From positions 1 to 64,000 of the forward strand of contig NZ_JOEQ01000030.1 of the NCBI RefSeq assembly GCF_000721075.1: DNA of 64,000 bases. The letters are read 5' to 3'. Of this stretch, positions 17,334-27,076 are shown in pieces (position 1 is the first letter of the stretch; the number at the start of each line of letters is the position of its first letter). The translations under genes were made by a program, and so were the position numbers. The notes under the pieces were generated by a model. The model saw only the letters and a list, made by a program, of their open reading frames with translations, ran no database searches and had not been told where the DNA came from. The stretch comes from Streptosporangium amethystogenes. GTDB lineage: Bacteria; Actinomycetota; Actinomycetes; Streptosporangiales; Streptosporangiaceae.

Positions 17334-18170
17334 ATGCGTCTGGGCGTCATGTTCGATCGCGACCTTCCCCCCGAGTCGCTCATCCCCTTCTGCCGCCATC
17401 TGGACGCGGCCGAGGTGGACGACGTCTGGGTGGTGGAGGATCTCGGCTGGACCGGGGCGATCTCGTCGGCGGCCACCGCGCTCGCCGTCACCGAGCGTCT
17501 GCGGGTGGGCATCGGGATCACCCCGGCACCGCTGCGCAACCCCGCCCTGCTGGCCATGGAACTGGGCAACCTGGCCCGCCTGCACCCGGGCCGGCTCGCG
17601 CCCGGCATCGGGCACGGCATCCAGGACTGGATGCGCCAGGCGGGCGCCCTCGTGCCCTCGCCGCTGGCGCTGCTGGAGGAGACGATCACGACGGTACGCG
17701 AGCTGCTGCGCGGCGAGACGGTCACCCTGGAGGGCAAGGCCGTACGGCTCGACGGGGTGCGCCTGGTGCATCCCCCCGCCGTCGCGCCGCCGCTGCTGGC
17801 CGGGGTGCTGCGGCCCCGCTCGCTGGAGCTGTCGGGCCGGGTGGCACAGGGCACGATCCTGCCCGAGGGGGTCGGTCCGGGGAAGATCGAGGAGGCCCTC
17901 AGGCTGACCGGCGGGGGCGACCACGAGCTGGTGGTCTTCGTCAACCTCTACATCGGCGACGACGCCGCGACGGTCACCGCGCTGGCCCAGGGGCGCGCCC
18001 AGTCCCTGAAGATCGCCCCGGACGAGGTGGTGATGGCGGTGGGGTCCGCCGAGGAGGCCGCCGACCAGGTCAGGTCACTGTGGGAGGCGGGTGCCCACAC
18101 CGTCGTGGTCCGCCCGTTCGGACCCGACCCGCTCCCCCAGGTCGACCTGCTGCTGGCCGAGCTCCGCTAG
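17334..18170 (+). CDS. LLM-class flavin- or F420-dependent oxidoreductase
   Basis: The 278-residue protein has the luciferase-like monooxygenase TIM barrel: DVWVVEDLGWTGAIS near the start, VGIGITPAPLRNPALLAMEL, and the GRLAPGIGHG motif. The ATG at 17334 follows AGGAGA. Related proteins use F420 as well as FMN, and an F420:NADPH reductase is encoded at 53555-54220, so F420 is possible. The family's substrate range is broad and the reaction cannot be assigned. Confidence 0.8.
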   Translation: MRLGVMFDRDLPPESLIPFCRHLDAAEVDDVWVVEDLGWTGAISSAATALAVTERLRVGIGITPAPLRNPALLAMELGNLARLHPGRLAPGIGHGIQDWMRQAGALVPSPLALLEETITTVRELLRGETVTLEGKAVRLDGVRLVHPPAVAPPLLAGVLRPRSLELSGRVAQGTILPEGVGPGKIEEALRLTGGGDHELVVFVNLYIGDDAATVTALAQGRAQSLKIAPDEVVMAVGSAEEAADQVRSLWEAGAHTVVVRPFGPDPLPQVDLLLAELR

Positions 18171-18237
18171 TGAGCTGGTCCAAAGTCCTGTCGCGGTAGC
18201 GGCAGAAGCGTGGTCCTAGCCGCTCGGGCTGATCCAA

Positions 18238-18283
18238 TGGGGGAACGAAGGCCCCGCCGTGCGGCGGGGCCTTCGTTCCCCCA
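18238..18283. terminator. strong rho-independent-type hairpin
   Basis: Arms of about 22 bp (18238-18259 and 18262-18283) pair perfectly around two bases, a very stable structure after the oxidoreductase gene. In the 419-base gap to the sigma-factor gene I see nothing else coding. Confidence 0.85.
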
Positions 18284-18589
18284 CCTCACCCCAACCGGCG
18301 CAACCCCTCCCGATCTTCCTCATCGCCGGTCAACTGCTCGGGAGCCCGATACGTGCCGGTCCGCCACTGCGGCAAAGCCTGCCCCCAGGTCGGACCTCAC
18401 GCCTCCGTCGACGGGCCGGCCGTCCGGGCCGGCGCGTTTCGGCACCGCCTGCACTTGAGCGGTGGGCCGGGGCTGAGACATCCGATGGGAGCTGTGGCCG
18501 AGGATCCGGCGGCCGGAAACCTGGTCATGCCTGGAAACCCTTCGCTCGGGGCCGGGCGTATGAACGGGTATGAGACCTAAGACGGCCGC

Positions 18590-19108
18590 GTGAGCGGTCA
18601 CGAGGGGTTCACCGAGTTCGTCGCGGCGCGGGGAGCGAGCCTGTTCAGGATCGCTCACCTCACCTGCGGGTCCCGCGACGAGGCCGAGGACGTCCTGCAG
18701 AGCGCGCTGGAGAAGGCCTACCGCAGCTGGGGCCGCCTGCACGTGGGCAGTGACCCCGAACCCTATGTGCGCCGCATCATCGTCAACACCGCCATCAGCC
18801 GCGCCCGCCGTCGCGCGATCTTGCGGATCTTCCTGACCGACTCGCCCCCGGACACTCCGGCGCCCGACTCCCTGAGTGGTGTCGAGCTCCGCCAGGTCCT
18901 GATCGCCGGTCTCCGGGGTCTGCCGCCACACCAGCGCGCCGTACTGGTCCTGCGCTTTTTCGAGGACCTGACCGAAGCCCAGACCGCCGAGATCCTCCGC
19001 TGTTCGATCGGAGCGGTCAAGAGCCAGGCGTTCAAGGGACTGGCCCGTTTGCGCGCCCTGATCGGCGCCGACCTTCACGAGGAGGCGTTTCCCCATGCCG
19101 AACGTTGA
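18590..19108 (+). CDS. SigE-family ECF sigma factor
   Basis: The 172-residue product has both ECF regions. Region 2 reads RIAHLTCGSRDEAEDVLQSA and then LEKAYRSW; region 4 includes LPPHQRAVLVLRFFEDLTEA and the helix-turn-helix ILRCSIGAVKSQAFKGLARL. This is the actinobacterial SigE-type group. GTG at 18590 is the likely start. The next gene overlaps it by 14 bases and encodes a protein with one membrane segment, the usual place for an anti-sigma partner. Confidence 0.9.
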   Translation: MSGHEGFTEFVAARGASLFRIAHLTCGSRDEAEDVLQSALEKAYRSWGRLHVGSDPEPYVRRIIVNTAISRARRRAILRIFLTDSPPDTPAPDSLSGVELRQVLIAGLRGLPPHQRAVLVLRFFEDLTEAQTAEILRCSIGAVKSQAFKGLARLRALIGADLHEEAFPHAER

Positions 19109-20501
19109 GAACGAACTCCGTCAGGCCATGATCGAGGAGACCTCCGCGCTCGGCGTCCCTCCCGGTCTCGCCCACAGGGTCGTACAGGGCGCGGACCGAG
19201 GAAGGAGAGCTCGTACGACGGCTGTGGCCCTGGTCGCCGCGGCCGTGCTGGCGGCGGCCGTCCCCGGCTACCTGATTGTGGCGGACCGAAGCGGCGTGGC
19301 CTCCCCCACCCAGGCGGTGGACGTGGACGGCGTCAAGGTCGGTTATCTGCCCGCGGGTCTCGGCGCCCCCGTACTGGCGAGAGCCGACGCCGGAGGTCTT
19401 CGCGGCACCGGCGCGACCTGGGGTTCGGGGGACGGCCTCATCCGCGTCACGGTCTACCGTGACCCGGCCTTCCACGTCGGGGGGGCCGAGCGCGTGCTCG
19501 GCGGGATCCAGGGTGTGCCCGAGACGCTGCCGGGATTCCTTGTCGCGAAGGTGCGCGGACGCGGAGCGTTCACCCGGGCCGAGGGGGACGACCTGGTCTG
19601 GGAGGAGCGGGCCGGCCTGGTCCTGCGCGTCACGGTGGGCGTCCGACACCGGGACGATCTGCGGAGGATCGCCGGTGGTCTCATCCCCAAGGATCCCACC
19701 GGCGGAGACTTCCAGGGGCTGCGCGTCACCTACGTTCCCCCCGGCCTGTATCTGAAGGATCCCTTCTCCGTGATCGACCGGACCGGGTGGACCGAACTCG
19801 GATGGAGCGGGGACGACGGCGCCTCGGTCCGGCTCCTGGCGGTGCGCGGGGTGAGCGCCGCGGACGCGGAGACGTTGCTCACCTGGGCCAGGACCCGTCA
19901 GAACCTGTACACCGCCACCCCGGAAAAGGTTCGCGGCAAACCCGGGTACCGGGCCGCCGGGGGCGCCGGGGGCGCCTCGCACACGCGGATGCGCCTGTGG
20001 CTGGAGAAGCCCGGTCTCGGATACCTCGTGGAGGTGAACCAGGGCCTCGCGACCACCCTGGACAGGATCGTGGCAGGCCTCGTCCCCGCCGAGCCGCCGT
20101 CCACCTCCGGTGACGCGGTCGACCACGTCACCGTCGCCTACCTGCCTCCCGGCCTGCGGCGGGTCGCCGGGGAGACGGTGCGGCTCGGCAAGGGCTGGAG
20201 CGCGACGGCCGGACGGTGGTCTGACGGCTCGCGCGACGTCGAGGTCACCGTGATCCGCGGCGTAGTCCTCCACAGCGGCCAGTGGGTGGACGAGTTCCTG
20301 CGCGGGACGAAGCGGGAGCCCTCACGCGTGGGAAAGTGGATCAAGGGCATACGGACCACCGATCGGGACGGCCGCCCGGGATTCTTCCTGGAGACCCCTG
20401 AGCTCACCATCCACGCCGAGGTCGATCCCACCCTGGCGGACAGGCTTAACGAAATCATCCTGGGGATCCGCGTCCCGCCCCTGTCTTACCGGCCTCGGTG
20501 A
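19095..20501 (+). CDS. single-pass membrane protein, putative anti-sigma partner
   Basis: The 468-residue protein overlaps the sigma gene, so the two are co-translated. Residues 1-38 are a short cytoplasmic helix-rich region (ELRQAMIEETSALGVPPGLA), followed by one membrane segment at about 40-62. The large remainder is extracytoplasmic. That part contains at least three related beta-rich repeats, each with a 'VTYVPPGL' or 'VKVGYLPAGL' type motif (near residues 78, 215 and 347). No zinc-binding anti-sigma motif is visible. The architecture fits a membrane anti-sigma factor with a sensor, but the N-terminal region is unlike known anti-sigma domains, so this is inference from position and topology. 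Confidence 0.6.
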   Translation: MPNVENELRQAMIEETSALGVPPGLAHRVVQGADRGRRARTTAVALVAAAVLAAAVPGYLIVADRSGVASPTQAVDVDGVKVGYLPAGLGAPVLARADAGGLRGTGATWGSGDGLIRVTVYRDPAFHVGGAERVLGGIQGVPETLPGFLVAKVRGRGAFTRAEGDDLVWEERAGLVLRVTVGVRHRDDLRRIAGGLIPKDPTGGDFQGLRVTYVPPGLYLKDPFSVIDRTGWTELGWSGDDGASVRLLAVRGVSAADAETLLTWARTRQNLYTATPEKVRGKPGYRAAGGAGGASHTRMRLWLEKPGLGYLVEVNQGLATTLDRIVAGLVPAEPPSTSGDAVDHVTVAYLPPGLRRVAGETVRLGKGWSATAGRWSDGSRDVEVTVIRGVVLHSGQWVDEFLRGTKREPSRVGKWIKGIRTTDRDGRPGFFLETPELTIHAEVDPTLADRLNEIILGIRVPPLSYRPR

Positions 20502-20650
20502 AAGGTCTGGAACGACAGTGCCAGGCCCTTCCAGGTGGACCTGGAGCGCCAACCAGATCATCGGCTGGATCTGCCGCTACCGCGACAGGATCTCCGGACC
20601 GGCTCACCAGGGGCGGTCGCCCCGGGCACCGGACAGCGGCACGACCAGGG

Positions 20651-21877
20651 CTAGGAACGGTTGCCCCGGACGCCGGTCAGGCGGCGCAGCACGTCCCACC
20701 AGAACGAGGCGCCGAACAGCAGCGCCACCATGGTGAGCAGGTAACCGGGCCAGTGTCCCGGAGTGATCAGCCGGTCCCACCAGGCTCCGCCGTTCCAGTG
20801 GAACGACGGATCGGCGGAGCCGTCGGGCGGGATCGTGACGCTCACGATCGCGTGGTCGAAGATCTTGACCAGCGCCGGGGAGCTGAGGGACTCGGTCACG
20901 CACCGGTACGGCTCGGCGAGCTCGGCCCCGGCGGCGGCGCACTTCTCCTTCAGCTCGGCGTACCCCTCCCCGCCGCCTCCCGCGATGGCGGCCACCCCGG
21001 CGCGGTAGGCGTTGTCGCGCAGCAGGGTCTTGCCGTACTCCAGCGCGTCCATGCTGAACGCCAGCGTCAGGACCACTCCCAGCGCGAAGACCACCCACTT
21101 GACGTAGCGGGCGTAGAGCGTGGACAGGCGCTGCATCTCCCCGTTGAACCAGTCCTCGACGCCCTTCCGGAACCTCGGCAGGTCCCGCTGCGCGCCCTCC
21201 CAGACGCCCTTGAGGTGGCCCGCGAGAGGGCTGTTGATGGCCTCCAGCTTGGCGAGCAGGCCCTCGATCCCGCCCTCCTCCGCGGCGACCAGTTCCATCA
21301 CCGCGCCGGAGAAACGCTCGGGCGGGATGTTCGCGATGCTGGTGCGGGTCCCCTTGGGGTGGTCGATCTCCTGGAGCCGTTCGTACAGCCGCGTGGTCAT
21401 GTCGACCGGTGGTGTGAGCGGTTCCGCGCGGTCCTCGGCTGCGGGCTCACCGACGCCCGCCTCGTCGGATCCGATCTCCTCGGCGGTATTTCCCGCGACG
21501 CTCTCTGGCGCGATCCCTTCGGCGATCTCCTCCGAGACCTTCTCCTCGGCGTTCTCGGCGGCCAGGACCGTGGCGGCGTCGACCCGCATCGGCTCGACCA
21601 CGGCGGGCGCCGGATCCGGACTGTGCGCCGGGCGCGGATCGTTGCCGGAGAAGGGCAGCTTCGCGAAGACGTCGGCTATCTTCGACGGGATCCACGACCT
21701 GCCGTCCTCCGACGAGCCGTCCAGGGTGTCCCTGAGATAGGCCCAGAGGAACTTGCTGCGGATCCCGAGCAGCCGGACGAAGGCCTCGTTGATCCCGCTC
21801 ACCAGGAGCGACAGGAGCAGGAAGGCCAGGATCAGCCCGATGGCCAGATCAATGTAAACGGATATCAAAAGGATCAC
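20651..21877 (-). CDS. membrane protein of unknown function with Glu/Ala-rich linker
   Basis: The 408-residue protein has an N-terminal membrane segment (residues 5-28), a helix-rich soluble part with an acidic low-complexity linker at about 95-155 (many Glu and Ala), a second membrane segment near 265-285 and a third near 382-400. The cysteines in KEKCAAAG and YRCVTES lie in the loop between the last two segments and may form a disulfide outside the cell. I do not recognise the family. It is transcribed alone and converges with the putative anti-sigma gene. Confidence 0.65.
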   Translation of the reverse strand: MILLISVYIDLAIGLILAFLLLSLLVSGINEAFVRLLGIRSKFLWAYLRDTLDGSSEDGRSWIPSKIADVFAKLPFSGNDPRPAHSPDPAPAVVEPMRVDAATVLAAENAEEKVSEEIAEGIAPESVAGNTAEEIGSDEAGVGEPAAEDRAEPLTPPVDMTTRLYERLQEIDHPKGTRTSIANIPPERFSGAVMELVAAEEGGIEGLLAKLEAINSPLAGHLKGVWEGAQRDLPRFRKGVEDWFNGEMQRLSTLYARYVKWVVFALGVVLTLAFSMDALEYGKTLLRDNAYRAGVAAIAGGGGEGYAELKEKCAAAGAELAEPYRCVTESLSSPALVKIFDHAIVSVTIPPDGSADPSFHWNGGAWWDRLITPGHWPGYLLTMVALLFGASFWWDVLRRLTGVRGNRS

Positions 21878-22080
21878 CCGGACCGTTGATACACGCCCGC
21901 CCCGGGCGGCGCAACGAGATCACCAAAACGGGCCGGTTTTCGTGACGGTCCGGGCCGGGTGGCAGGCGTCCACTCCACCCCGGAGGATGGGGATCCTCGC
22001 CCGCCGCGCGGGCTTCGGGTGGGTCGCCGCCTCCTCGCGCGTGGCCGGAACAGGTACCGGTCGTCCGGCCACGCGAACGG

Positions 22081-25000
22081 TCAGCCCTCGTAGAAGACGC
22101 GCTCCACGACCCGGCGGGCCCGGCGGGTGGCGCGGCGGTAGTCGTCCACGAAGTCCTCCGTACCGTCGGGCGGGTAGCCGAGGGCGCGGGCGATGAGCAT
22201 GCGCTCGCGGGCGTCCACCGGGATCGTGTCCGAGGCCCGGCCCCGGACCGCGACGATGGCGTCGCGGATGCGCGAGGCGAACCGCCACGCCTTGGCGAGC
22301 ACCGCCTCGTCGGCCTCCGCGAGCAGACCCTCGGCGACCGCCGCGCTCAGCGCCTCCAGGGTGCGGGTGGTCCGCAGCGACGGGAGGCGCCCGGCGTGGC
22401 GGAGCTGGATGAGCTGGGCCACCCACTCCACATCGGACAGCCCGCCGGGGCCGAGCTTGGTGTGCAGGGCGGGATCGGTGCCGCGCGGGAGGCGTTCGGC
22501 CTCCATCCGGGCCTTGAGCCTGCGGATCTCCACCACCGCCGCCTCGGAGATGCCCTCCGGCGGATAGCGCAGCGGGTCGGCCAGGTGCAGCAGGCCGACA
22601 CCGAGCTCGGCGTCCCCGGCGGAGAAGCGGGCGCGCAGCAGCGCCTGCGACTCCCACGGCGAGGACCACCGCTCGTAGTAGGCGGCGTACGAGGCCAGGG
22701 TGCGGACCAGTGGCCCGGCCTTGCCCTCGGGACGCAGGCCGGGGTCGATGAGCAGCGGCGGGTCGGGGGCGGGCAGGGCCAGCAGCCGGCGCAGCTCGTT
22801 GGCCACCTCGAACGCCATCTCGGTGGCCTCGCGCTCGGCCACCCCCTCCAGCGGCGAGTGCACGAACATCACGTCGGCGTCACTGCCGTAGGAGGACTCG
22901 ATCCCGCCCAGGCGGCCCATCGCGATCACCGCGAACCTGGTGCCCAGCGGGGTGCGACGTTCCATCTCGACCTTGTCGATCGCGGCGTCGAGCGCGGCCT
23001 GGATCGTCACGTCGTTGAGCCCGGACAGCGTCTGGCCGACCTCCTCGATGTCGATGAGCCCGGAGAGGTCGGCGACGGCGGTGCGGAGCAGTTCCCTGCG
23101 GCGCAGCCCCCGGACCGCGGCCACCGCGCCCTCGGCGTCCCCCGGATGCCGGGCGACCACGGTCCGCGCCTCCGACAGCAGCGCCTCGGCGGGCCTGGGG
23201 GCCAGCTCGGTGTCCGAGCCGAGCATCGCGACCGACTCCGGTGCGTTCATCAGCAGCCCCGTCACGTAACGGCTGGTACCGAGCATCCGGGCCAGCTGCG
23301 AGGCCACCGCGGTCTCGTCTCGCAACAGTCGCAGGTACCACGGGGTGGAGCCGAGCTTGTCGGAGACCTGGCGGAAGCCGAGCAGGCCGGCGTCGGGGTC
23401 GGGGGCGTCGGCGAACCAGCCGAGCATGACCGGAAGGAGGGTGCGCTGGATCGCGGCACGGCGGGAGACACCCGTGGTCAGCGCGCTGATGTGGCGCAGC
23501 GCCCCGGCCGGGTCGGTGTAGCCGAGCGCCTCCAGGCGGGCCTTGGCCGCGGCGGTGGAGAGCCGGTCCTCGGACTCGGGCAGCCGGGCCACCGCCTGCA
23601 GCAGCGGCCGGTAGAACAGCTTCTCGTGCAGGCGCCGTGCCTCCATGGCGTGCCGCCGCCACCTGGTGGTGAACTCTCCCACCGGGTCGGCGGTCATGCC
23701 CAGGCTCCTGCCGAGACGGCGCAGGTCGGCGTTGCCCTCGGGCACCACATGCGTGCGGCGGAGCCGGTGCAGTTGGATGAGGTGCTCGACCTGGCGCAGG
23801 AAGGTGTACGCCTCGGCGAGGGCCTTGGCGTCGTCCCTGCCCACGTAGCCGCCGCGGGAGAGGGCGGCGAGCGCGGGAAGCGTGGCACGGCGGCGCAGCA
23901 GCGGGTCGAGACGGCCGTGGACGAGCTGGAGCAGCTGCACCGCGAACTCGATGTCGCGCAGCCCGCCCGGCCCCAGCTTGAGCTGGCGCTCGGCCTCGCC
24001 ACCGCGGACGTGCTCCTCCACCCGGCGGCGCATGGCCTGCACGTCCTCGACGAACTTGTCCCGGGTGGCGGCCTGCCAGACCATCTCGTTCACCGCGGCG
24101 ACGTACTGCTCGCCGAGTTCGGTGTCACCCGCGACCGGCCGTGCCTTCAGCAGGGCCTGGAACTCCCATGTCTTGGCCCAGCGCCGGTAGTAGGCCAGGT
24201 GGCTGGCGAGGGTGCGGACCAGCGGCCCGGCCTTGCCCTCGGGGCGCAGCGCCGCGTCGACCTCCCACAGTGCCCCCTCGGGGGTACTGGTCGAACAGGC
24301 GCGCATCATGCCCTGGGCCAGCCGGGTGGCGAGCTTGATGGCCCCGTGCTCGTCGAGGGAGTCGTCGGCCCCCTCTCTCGGCTCGGCCACGAAGACGACG
24401 TCGACGTCGCTGATGTAGTTGAGCTCGCGTGCCCCGCACTTGCCCATGCCGATGACGGCCAGCCGCACCGCCCCCGCCTCCGGGTGCTCCGACCTGGCAA
24501 CGGCGAGCCCCGCCTCCAGCGCGGCCCCGGCCAGGTCGGACAGCTCGGCGGTCACCTCCGACAGCGAGACGGCCCCGGTGACGTCGCGCGCGGCGAGGTG
24601 GAGCAGGCGGCCCCGGTAGGCGACGCGCAGCGCCGAGAGGGTGTCGGTGGAGGCGTCCACGGCCCTCGGCTCGGGGTCGTCGGGCTCGGCGCCGACCGCG
24701 AGCAGCAGCTCCGCGCGGAGCTCCCCCTCGCCCGGACGCTCCGTCGCCGACGCCTTGCCGAGCAGGCGCCAGTGCTCCGGATGCCTGACGACATGGTCGC
24801 CGAGCGCGGCGCTGACGCCGAAGACGCCGAGCAACCGGTCTCGCAGCCCGGAATCCGCTCGGAGCGCTCCAAGAACGCTGGGGTCCTGCTCGGCCAGCCG
24901 GTTCAGCGAGGTGAGCGCCAGGTCGGGATCGGCCGCGGCGACCAGCGAGGTCAGCAGGTCGATGTCTCCGAAGGCCTCCGGTCCCAGCTCGTCGAGCAGC

Positions 25001-25110
25001 CGCTCGGCCCTGGCCCCGTCGGCGAAGCCGAGCCTGGCCAGACGCCCGGCGGTCGTCTGCATCCGGGGCACGGTCTCCACCGACCCTCCATGGTCCTCGA
25101 TCACAGGCAC
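22081..25110 (-). CDS. glnE: bifunctional glutamine synthetase adenylyltransferase/adenylyl-removing enzyme
   Basis: The 1009-residue protein has the full duplicated architecture of GlnE. The N-terminal nucleotidyltransferase domain (removal of AMP) contains GARELNYISDVDVVF and the C-terminal one (attachment of AMP) contains ESSYGSDADVMFVHSP. Each is followed by a helical PII-responsive region, with the repeated motifs LRPEGKAGPLVRTLAS and KLGPGGL. It switches glutamine synthetase activity in response to nitrogen status. The length and both metal-binding D-x-D motifs are intact. The start is a GTG at 25110; a later start is possible. GlnA2 is encoded a few genes upstream, an arrangement like mycobacteria. 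The usual target GlnA1 is not in the window. Confidence 0.93.
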   Translation of the reverse strand: MPVIEDHGGSVETVPRMQTTAGRLARLGFADGARAERLLDELGPEAFGDIDLLTSLVAAADPDLALTSLNRLAEQDPSVLGALRADSGLRDRLLGVFGVSAALGDHVVRHPEHWRLLGKASATERPGEGELRAELLLAVGAEPDDPEPRAVDASTDTLSALRVAYRGRLLHLAARDVTGAVSLSEVTAELSDLAGAALEAGLAVARSEHPEAGAVRLAVIGMGKCGARELNYISDVDVVFVAEPREGADDSLDEHGAIKLATRLAQGMMRACSTSTPEGALWEVDAALRPEGKAGPLVRTLASHLAYYRRWAKTWEFQALLKARPVAGDTELGEQYVAAVNEMVWQAATRDKFVEDVQAMRRRVEEHVRGGEAERQLKLGPGGLRDIEFAVQLLQLVHGRLDPLLRRRATLPALAALSRGGYVGRDDAKALAEAYTFLRQVEHLIQLHRLRRTHVVPEGNADLRRLGRSLGMTADPVGEFTTRWRRHAMEARRLHEKLFYRPLLQAVARLPESEDRLSTAAAKARLEALGYTDPAGALRHISALTTGVSRRAAIQRTLLPVMLGWFADAPDPDAGLLGFRQVSDKLGSTPWYLRLLRDETAVASQLARMLGTSRYVTGLLMNAPESVAMLGSDTELAPRPAEALLSEARTVVARHPGDAEGAVAAVRGLRRRELLRTAVADLSGLIDIEEVGQTLSGLNDVTIQAALDAAIDKVEMERRTPLGTRFAVIAMGRLGGIESSYGSDADVMFVHSPLEGVAEREATEMAFEVANELRRLLALPAPDPPLLIDPGLRPEGKAGPLVRTLASYAAYYERWSSPWESQALLRARFSAGDAELGVGLLHLADPLRYPPEGISEAAVVEIRRLKARMEAERLPRGTDPALHTKLGPGGLSDVEWVAQLIQLRHAGRLPSLRTTRTLEALSAAVAEGLLAEADEAVLAKAWRFASRIRDAIVAVRGRASDTIPVDARERMLIARALGYPPDGTEDFVDDYRRATRRARRVVERVFYEG

Positions 25111-25269
25111 GGGTGCCCTTCCTCAATCCTTACCCCGAGCGATCAAAGGTGCACGCCCCTCGCGGTCACGTCGGCCTCGGCGCGTACCTCGGGCATTCGG
25201 AGCGTCGCCGCACAGGTTAATCCCGAAACTGTGCGCCGTCGTTAGCGGATTCGGACCGTAATCGCCCGG

Positions 25270-25971
25270 TCACGCGGTTTGGACGGCGGTGGCGAATCGC
25301 TCGGCGAGCGGCTTCCAGGCGGTGACGAGCCGCTCTCTGGCCTCCTTCACCTGCGTGTTGAGCTCCTCGACCGGGTGGCCCAGGTCGGTCAGCTGGTCGG
25401 CCGAGCCGGCCGTCCAGCCGGCGAAGATCTCCGGGGTGGCCTCGGGGTGGAACTGCACCGCCCAGGCGTTCTCCCCCAGCCGGTACGCCTGGTTGGGGTA
25501 GAGGTCGCCGCCGGCCAGCGGCACCGCGCCCGCGGGGAGCCGCGTGATCGCGTCGCGGTGGTACTGGATGGCGGGAGAGGGGGCAAGACCGGTGAACAGC
25601 GGGTCCGCCCCGGCGGCCGGCAGCGGGACGACCTCGGTCGCGCCGACCTCCAGCCCGTGCTCTCCGCGCTCGACGGCGCCGCCGCAGGCGAGCGTCATGA
25701 GCTGGGCGCCCAGGCAGATCCCCAGGGTGGGCACGCCCGCCTCGACACAGCCGCGGATCAGGTCTCGGGTGGCGGGCAGCCAGGGATACCGCTCGTCCTC
25801 CCAGGCCGCCGCCTCGCCGCCGAGGACGATCAGCCCGCCGGCGGCCCGCTCGGGCACGGCCTCCCCCAGGTAGGGCCGGATGATCTCGCAGGCGACCCCG
25901 GCTCCGGACAGCCATTCGGCGAGAAACCCGAGGCCCGCGTCCGCCTCGTGCTCGATGACGGTAATTCCCAT
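25270..25971 (-). CDS. class I glutamine amidotransferase
   Basis: The 233-residue protein is a GATase1 domain with the nucleophile elbow GICLGAQ, a catalytic histidine in VQFHPEAT and the downstream Glu. It resembles stand-alone GMP-synthase-like amidotransferases, some of which act on gamma-glutamyl-polyamines or other amides. The ATG at 25971 gives the canonical N-terminus MGITVIEHE. There is no Shine-Dalgarno site, so the message may be leaderless. It lies upstream of glnE on the same strand. A longer open frame to 26469 is antisense to the next gene and is not credible. Confidence 0.85.
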   Translation of the reverse strand: MGITVIEHEADAGLGFLAEWLSGAGVACEIIRPYLGEAVPERAAGGLIVLGGEAAAWEDERYPWLPATRDLIRGCVEAGVPTLGICLGAQLMTLACGGAVERGEHGLEVGATEVVPLPAAGADPLFTGLAPSPAIQYHRDAITRLPAGAVPLAGGDLYPNQAYRLGENAWAVQFHPEATPEIFAGWTAGSADQLTDLGHPVEELNTQVKEARERLVTAWKPLAERFATAVQTA

Positions 25972-26182
25972 ACGGCAATTATGGTCTGAAATGGGGATAA
26001 GCGCCGTACTGGAGTGGAGGCGGGAGACCAGGATCTCCCGGAAGGACGTCGACCTTGAGCGAAGGCCGTCCTCCCGGTGACCTGGCCGTGGCCGCCACCG
26101 GATACATTGCCGAAGCACGCGGCACCGGGCCGCCTTCTCCCCTTCTCCGGAAGGCGGAGGTCTCCATATCCGAGGAGAGCCG

Positions 26183-27046
26183 ATGAATCCCGTCCTGAGT
26201 GATGTCGAGGTCCCCGGCGGCGCGCTGCGCGTCGCCAGGTTCGGGACCGGGCCGCGCGTGATCGTGGCCGTGCACGGCATCACCGCCTCGCTCATGTCCT
26301 GGACCGGCGTCGCCCGCAGGCTGCCCGCCGACTGGTCGCTGGTCGCGATGGACCTGCGCGGCCGTGGCCACAGCGCCGGGCTCCCCGGCCCGTACGGCCT
26401 GGCCAGGCACGCCGAGGACGTGAACCTCGTCGCCCGGTCCGTGGGCGCGGAGTCCGACATCGTGCTCACCGGCCACTCGATGGGCGCCTATGTCACCGCG
26501 CTCGCCGCGGTGGGCCACGACTACGCCAGGGTCGCGCTGGTCGACGGCGGGCTCCCGCTACCGCTGCCCCCCGGCGCGGACCCCGACGCGGTGCTTGAGG
26601 CCACCCTCGGGCCCGCCATCGCCCGGCTGGCCCAGACCTTCCCGAGCGTCGACGCGTACGTGGACTTCTTCAAGGCCCACCCGGCCTTCGTCGACGCGTG
26701 GACCGAGGAGGCGGAGGAGTACGTCCGCTACGACGCCTCGGGGCCGGAAGGCGCGGTGCGCTCGCGGGTGCGGCAGGAGCCGGTCCGCGAGGACGGCCGG
26801 TGGATGCTCACCGAGGGCGAGGCGATCGGCGCCGCGCTGCGGGCGATCACCTCGCCCCTGTCGCTGCTGCGCGCCCCGAGGGGACTGCTGAACCAGCCGG
26901 TCGGCATGTTGCCCGACGAGCTCGCCACCGGGTGGACCGCGCAGGTGCCCTCGCTGAAGGATGAGGTGATCGAGGACTGCAACCACTACACGATCCTCTT
27001 CGACGACCGCTGCGCCTCTCTGGTCGCCGATCGTCTCACCCGCTGA
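26183..27046 (+). CDS. alpha/beta hydrolase
   Basis: The 287-residue protein has the alpha/beta hydrolase motifs VAVHGITAS, MDLRGRGHS, nucleophile GHSMG and a late histidine in EDCNHYTILF. A GAGGAGAG ribosome site precedes the ATG. It has no signal peptide. The substrate cannot be inferred, and the neighbouring genes do not suggest a pathway. Confidence 0.85.
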   Translation: MNPVLSDVEVPGGALRVARFGTGPRVIVAVHGITASLMSWTGVARRLPADWSLVAMDLRGRGHSAGLPGPYGLARHAEDVNLVARSVGAESDIVLTGHSMGAYVTALAAVGHDYARVALVDGGLPLPLPPGADPDAVLEATLGPAIARLAQTFPSVDAYVDFFKAHPAFVDAWTEEAEEYVRYDASGPEGAVRSRVRQEPVREDGRWMLTEGEAIGAALRAITSPLSLLRAPRGLLNQPVGMLPDELATGWTAQVPSLKDEVIEDCNHYTILFDDRCASLVADRLTR

Positions 27047-27076
27047 CCGCAGGAAACGAGAGGGCGGGCACCGGCG

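Noticed and set aside
22396..25245. 949-codon plus-strand frame opposite glnE
   Set aside because: High-GC antisense shadow; glnE is full length with all its motifs on the other strand.
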